From NCBI GenBank assembly GCA_900552525.1, contig UNSK01000018.1, positions 1 through 35,173 of the forward strand: a stretch of DNA of 35,173 nucleotides. The letters are read 5' to 3'. Of the stretch, positions 32,551-35,173 are shown one piece after another. Each line of letters begins with the position of its first letter. The first letter of the stretch is position 1. The notes below the pieces were generated by a model that saw only the letters and a program-made list of their open reading frames with translations, searched no databases and was not told the origin of the DNA. The DNA comes from Candidatus Gastranaerophilales bacterium (GTDB lineage Bacteria; Cyanobacteriota; Vampirovibrionia; Gastranaerophilales; Gastranaerophilaceae). The position numbers and the translations under genes are program-made.

Positions 32551-33576
32551 ATGTTTGATGTTTTTGTAAAAAAGTTTGTGACAGTTAAGAATATTATATT
32601 TTTCATTATAGCAATCCTTTTCATAATTTTTATAACTAAGATTAAAGATATTGCAATTCTATTCTTTGCTTCATATGTAATTGCTTGTTCATTAAATCCT
32701 CTTGTAGATAAAATGACAAAAAAAATGAGCCGTTCACTGGCTTCTACGCTGGTTTTATGCGGGGTTTTACTAATATCTGCTCTTTTTATTCTGCCATTAT
32801 TTGTAGTTGCCGGACAACAGATAAAATCTTTTCTGGTTATGCTGCCGGAACATGTAACAGCTGTAAAAAGCTTTTTAATGAATACTCCGCTGGTAAGTCA
32901 ATCTACTATAGCTCAGCTTGATATCGGGGAGCTTTTGTCGACAGCTTCCGGCTTTACTACCAAGTTTGTAAATGATTCTATCAACTTAAGTATGGAATTT
33001 GCTTCTGCAATTGTTTATTTTCTTGCTGCTTGTATTATTGTTTACTATTTTCTAGTAGATAAAGAAACTGTAAAAAAGACCTATAGCAGCTTATTTCCGC
33101 GCCCGATGAAGGCTAAAGCAGAAGAAATCCTTGATACTATATCAGTTAAGATTGGCGGGTATATGCTTGCGTTAATTGTTACAATCGGCTGTGTAGGACT
33201 AATAATGACAGTAGGTTTAATGTTATTAGGTGTAGATTATGCGCTTCTGCTCGGGGTGCTTAATGCTGTGCTGGATATAATTCCTGTTGTTGGTCCGGGA
33301 CTTGCCTTAGTTATTACACTGCTGGTTGCATATAAAATGGGGCCGCTTACGCTTGTTCTTATTATATTATTATTCATTATTGCCCAATGGGCTGAAAATA
33401 ATCTTGTAAGACCATATATCTTTGGTAAATTTTTGGATTTACATCCTCTTATAATATACTTTTTCTTATTTGTAACAGCGCAGTATCTGGGGGTTATCGG
33501 AGTTATTTTTGCTCCGGCCATTGCTGCAACTGTATGCGTGTTGATTGAGGAACTTTATATAAAGAATGTGAATTAA
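32551..33576 (+). CDS. AI-2E / PerM family membrane protein
   Basis: A 341-residue polytopic protein with about seven hydrophobic segments and the family's central amphipathic region (QQIKSFLVMLPEHVTAVKSFL). Conserved stretches are ASYVIACSLNPLVDKM near the start, GVLNAVLDIIPVVGPGLALVITLLVAY and VRPYIFGKFLDLHPLIIYFFLFVTAQYLGVIGVIFAPAIAATV at the end. The family includes TqsA (autoinducer-2 export) and other ion or permease roles; substrate cannot be inferred. The ATG at 32551 is chosen over in-frame ATG 32446 because AAGGAG lies at 32539-32544 and the longer form would run antisense into the divergent ABC gene. Confidence 0.88.
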   Translation: MFDVFVKKFVTVKNIIFFIIAILFIIFITKIKDIAILFFASYVIACSLNPLVDKMTKKMSRSLASTLVLCGVLLISALFILPLFVVAGQQIKSFLVMLPEHVTAVKSFLMNTPLVSQSTIAQLDIGELLSTASGFTTKFVNDSINLSMEFASAIVYFLAACIIVYYFLVDKETVKKTYSSLFPRPMKAKAEEILDTISVKIGGYMLALIVTIGCVGLIMTVGLMLLGVDYALLLGVLNAVLDIIPVVGPGLALVITLLVAYKMGPLTLVLIILLFIIAQWAENNLVRPYIFGKFLDLHPLIIYFFLFVTAQYLGVIGVIFAPAIAATVCVLIEELYIKNVN

Positions 33577-35066
33577 TGGAGAGATATTTATATAAATCTA
33601 ATAGCGGCAACTATAATTTTTTAATGGCTTATCCGGCAATAGAAGAGTTTGCGCTGGCATCACTCGGATATCTATGGCTGTATAAAATTGCTGATACTCA
33701 TGAAGGTATTAACGCTATAAGATGTTCTACTGACAATGTAGTTATTTCTAAAAAGATTGATAGTATAGCTTTTTCAATGTCGTTTGATTTTGATTATGCT
33801 GGTGTTTTTGAAATTCTGGAAAAATTAAATATTCCATTATATTCTGCAGAAAGAAATGAAAATCATCCTTTAATATTTGCAGGAGGGCCTGTAATTACTA
33901 CTAATCCATGTCCTTATGAGGCTTTTTTTGATTTTCTGATGATTGGTGATGGAGAAGAAAGTTTTAAACAGGTTCTTGATATTTTAAAGAGTAATTCTAG
34001 ATGTGAGGCATTAAAACTTCTTGAGAATGTTGATGGTGTGTATATTCCGGGAAAAAATAAAACGGTCAAAAAGGCTGTAGTTCCGCTTCATGAAGTTATT
34101 TACACGCCTATTCTGAGTGATAAAGGATATTTCAAAGATACTTTTATTATAGAAGTTGAAAGGGGGTGTATGAATCGCTGTGCCTTTTGTACTGCTTCAT
34201 ATATAAACCTTCCTTTCAGGAGCTATGAATATGACAAAATTATAGCTGCAATAGATTTAGGTCTTCAATATACAAATAAAATTGCACTTCTCGGAGCGCA
34301 AATAAGTGCACACCCGGATTTTGATGCGATAATGAAATACATTGAAGATAAAATTGATAACGGAGTGAATATAGAGCTTGGAATTTCGTCTTTGAGGACA
34401 GATGCAGTTTCGCCGCAAATGGTGCAAACCCTTGTTAAAGGCGGACAAAAACACTCAACAATTGCTATAGAAGCAGCTAGTGAAAGATTGAGAAAGTATA
34501 TTAATAAGAATCTGAAAGAAGAGCAAATTTTGAATGCAGTTAGAATCTCACGCGAGAATGGGCTCAAAGGACTCAAAATATATTCTATGATTGGAATTCC
34601 TACTGAAACGCAAGATGACATAAATGAATTTTTAAAACTCGGCAAAAAAATCAAAGATGAAAATAAAGGTTTCAATATAGAATTTTCATTTTCTTCTTTT
34701 GTACCCAAACCTCATACACCTTTTCAATGGGCGAAAAGAGAGGATACTAAATCTCTTGAGAAAAAACAAAAATATCTTGAAAAAGAGTTTTCAAAACTCG
34801 GTATTTCTGCTAAGTTTTCGAGTATAAAATGGGATTACTGGCAATCTGTATTATCCAGAGGCGGAAAAGAGCTTGCTCCATTTCTTGTTGAAGTATACAG
34901 GCGTGGTGCAAAAATAGGAGCATATAAATCTGCATTAAAAGAGTTAGATATAAAAGTAAACGAAAGTTTTAATTTAGATCAACCTCTTCCTTGGGATATT
35001 ATTGAGATGGAACCTCGTAAAACACTTCTGATTAATGAGTTAAAAAGGCTGGAAAAACGTCAATAA
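33576..35066 (+). CDS. Radical SAM protein with N-terminal B12-binding-like domain
   Basis: A 496-residue radical SAM enzyme. The [4Fe-4S]-SAM motif is C198-x3-C202-x2-C205 in ERGCMNRCAFCTASY. The N-terminal ~180 residues resemble a cobalamin-binding Rossmann domain (LIFAGGPVITTNPCPYEAFFDFLMIGDGEESF) but a DxHxxG base-off motif is not evident. The TIM-barrel part has IALLGAQISAHPDF, GISSLRTDAVS, IAIEAASERLRKYINKN and LKIYSMIGIPTETQDDI. It resembles the TIGR03960-type group whose function is unproven; RNA modification or anaerobic methylthiolation are guesses. The ATG shares bases with the upstream stop (TAATGG), so the two are coupled. Confidence 0.83.
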   Translation: MERYLYKSNSGNYNFLMAYPAIEEFALASLGYLWLYKIADTHEGINAIRCSTDNVVISKKIDSIAFSMSFDFDYAGVFEILEKLNIPLYSAERNENHPLIFAGGPVITTNPCPYEAFFDFLMIGDGEESFKQVLDILKSNSRCEALKLLENVDGVYIPGKNKTVKKAVVPLHEVIYTPILSDKGYFKDTFIIEVERGCMNRCAFCTASYINLPFRSYEYDKIIAAIDLGLQYTNKIALLGAQISAHPDFDAIMKYIEDKIDNGVNIELGISSLRTDAVSPQMVQTLVKGGQKHSTIAIEAASERLRKYINKNLKEEQILNAVRISRENGLKGLKIYSMIGIPTETQDDINEFLKLGKKIKDENKGFNIEFSFSSFVPKPHTPFQWAKREDTKSLEKKQKYLEKEFSKLGISAKFSSIKWDYWQSVLSRGGKELAPFLVEVYRRGAKIGAYKSALKELDIKVNESFNLDQPLPWDIIEMEPRKTLLINELKRLEKRQ

Positions 35067-35076
35067 TAACATAATC

Positions 35077-35104
35077 AAAAAAAAACTTCTCGGGGGACGA
35101 GAAG
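35077..35104 (-). terminator. Intrinsic terminator for a minus-strand gene beyond the window
   Basis: CTTCTCG (35086-35092) pairs with CGAGAAG (35098-35104) around a 5-nt loop. Nine A residues (35077-35085) give a T9 tract on the minus strand only. The remaining bases to the window end show no gene. Confidence 0.75.
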
Positions 35105-35173
35105 CTAGGAAAATTAGTTAGGAAGGGATTTAGGGATTAAATCTGATTTATGTCATTTACATCTTACATATAT

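Noticed and set aside
35067..35173. Terminator for the radical SAM gene
   Set aside because: The hairpin has its T-tract only on the minus strand; on the plus strand it is followed by CTAGGAAAA.

Overview
The window is AT-rich bacterial chromosome, densely coded on both strands, with no transposase, integrase, phage gene or CRISPR array. No stretch over 300 bases lacks a gene. A TolC-type efflux channel implies an outer membrane. The gene set is fermentative: a Na+-pumping oxaloacetate decarboxylase, with no respiratory or photosynthetic genes. Two proteins have a disordered N-terminus followed by a KVSFKG tag, and one begins with NFGSTFRIP. From memory, this style of protein is typical of Gastranaerophilales (Melainabacteria/Vampirovibrionia, the gut-dwelling non-photosynthetic sisters of Cyanobacteria). 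That assignment is an inference; no rRNA is present to confirm it.

Layout. 1-1.9 kb: a TerC-like DUF475 membrane protein and a tRNA nucleotidyltransferase. 1.9-6.8 kb: five glycosyltransferases in mixed orientation, probably for surface polysaccharide or glycan. 6.8-9.1 kb: a small membrane protein, a structured RNA-like leader, a prohibitin-like SPFH protein, a GNAT acetyltransferase and a lineage-type hypothetical. 9.1-13.2 kb: a birA-oadG-oadA-oadB operon that encodes a biotin-dependent sodium pump together with the ligase that biotinylates it. 13.2-15.4 kb: two translationally coupled membrane proteins sharing an N-terminal KVSFKG tag and a C-terminal PKEIxM tail. 15.4-17.8 kb: an exported protein and a degenerate GT2-like membrane protein with a Cys-rich tail. 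18 kb: tRNA-Ile(GAU). 18.1-25.2 kb: a flavoprotein and a six-gene TetR/TolC/HlyD/ABC exporter operon resembling E. coli CecR-YbhGFSR. 25.2-35.1 kb: housekeeping genes (thioredoxin, epsilon-like exonuclease, RlmD-type methyltransferase, LipM-like transferase, dGTPase, MgtC, TPR protein, OppF-type ATPase, AI-2E/PerM protein, radical SAM protein).

The most interesting pattern across the window is promoter geometry. At six genes that begin a transcription unit, a TAWWAT hexamer lies exactly 6 nt before the start codon and no Shine-Dalgarno is present. Most other first genes have clear AGGAG-type sites and lack the hexamer there. This points to widespread leaderless mRNAs beside conventional ones. 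Other leads are the structured leader before the SPFH gene, the KVSFKG/PKEIxM pair, a palindromic operator inside the tetR promoter, and a 68-nt antisense overlap of two housekeeping genes.
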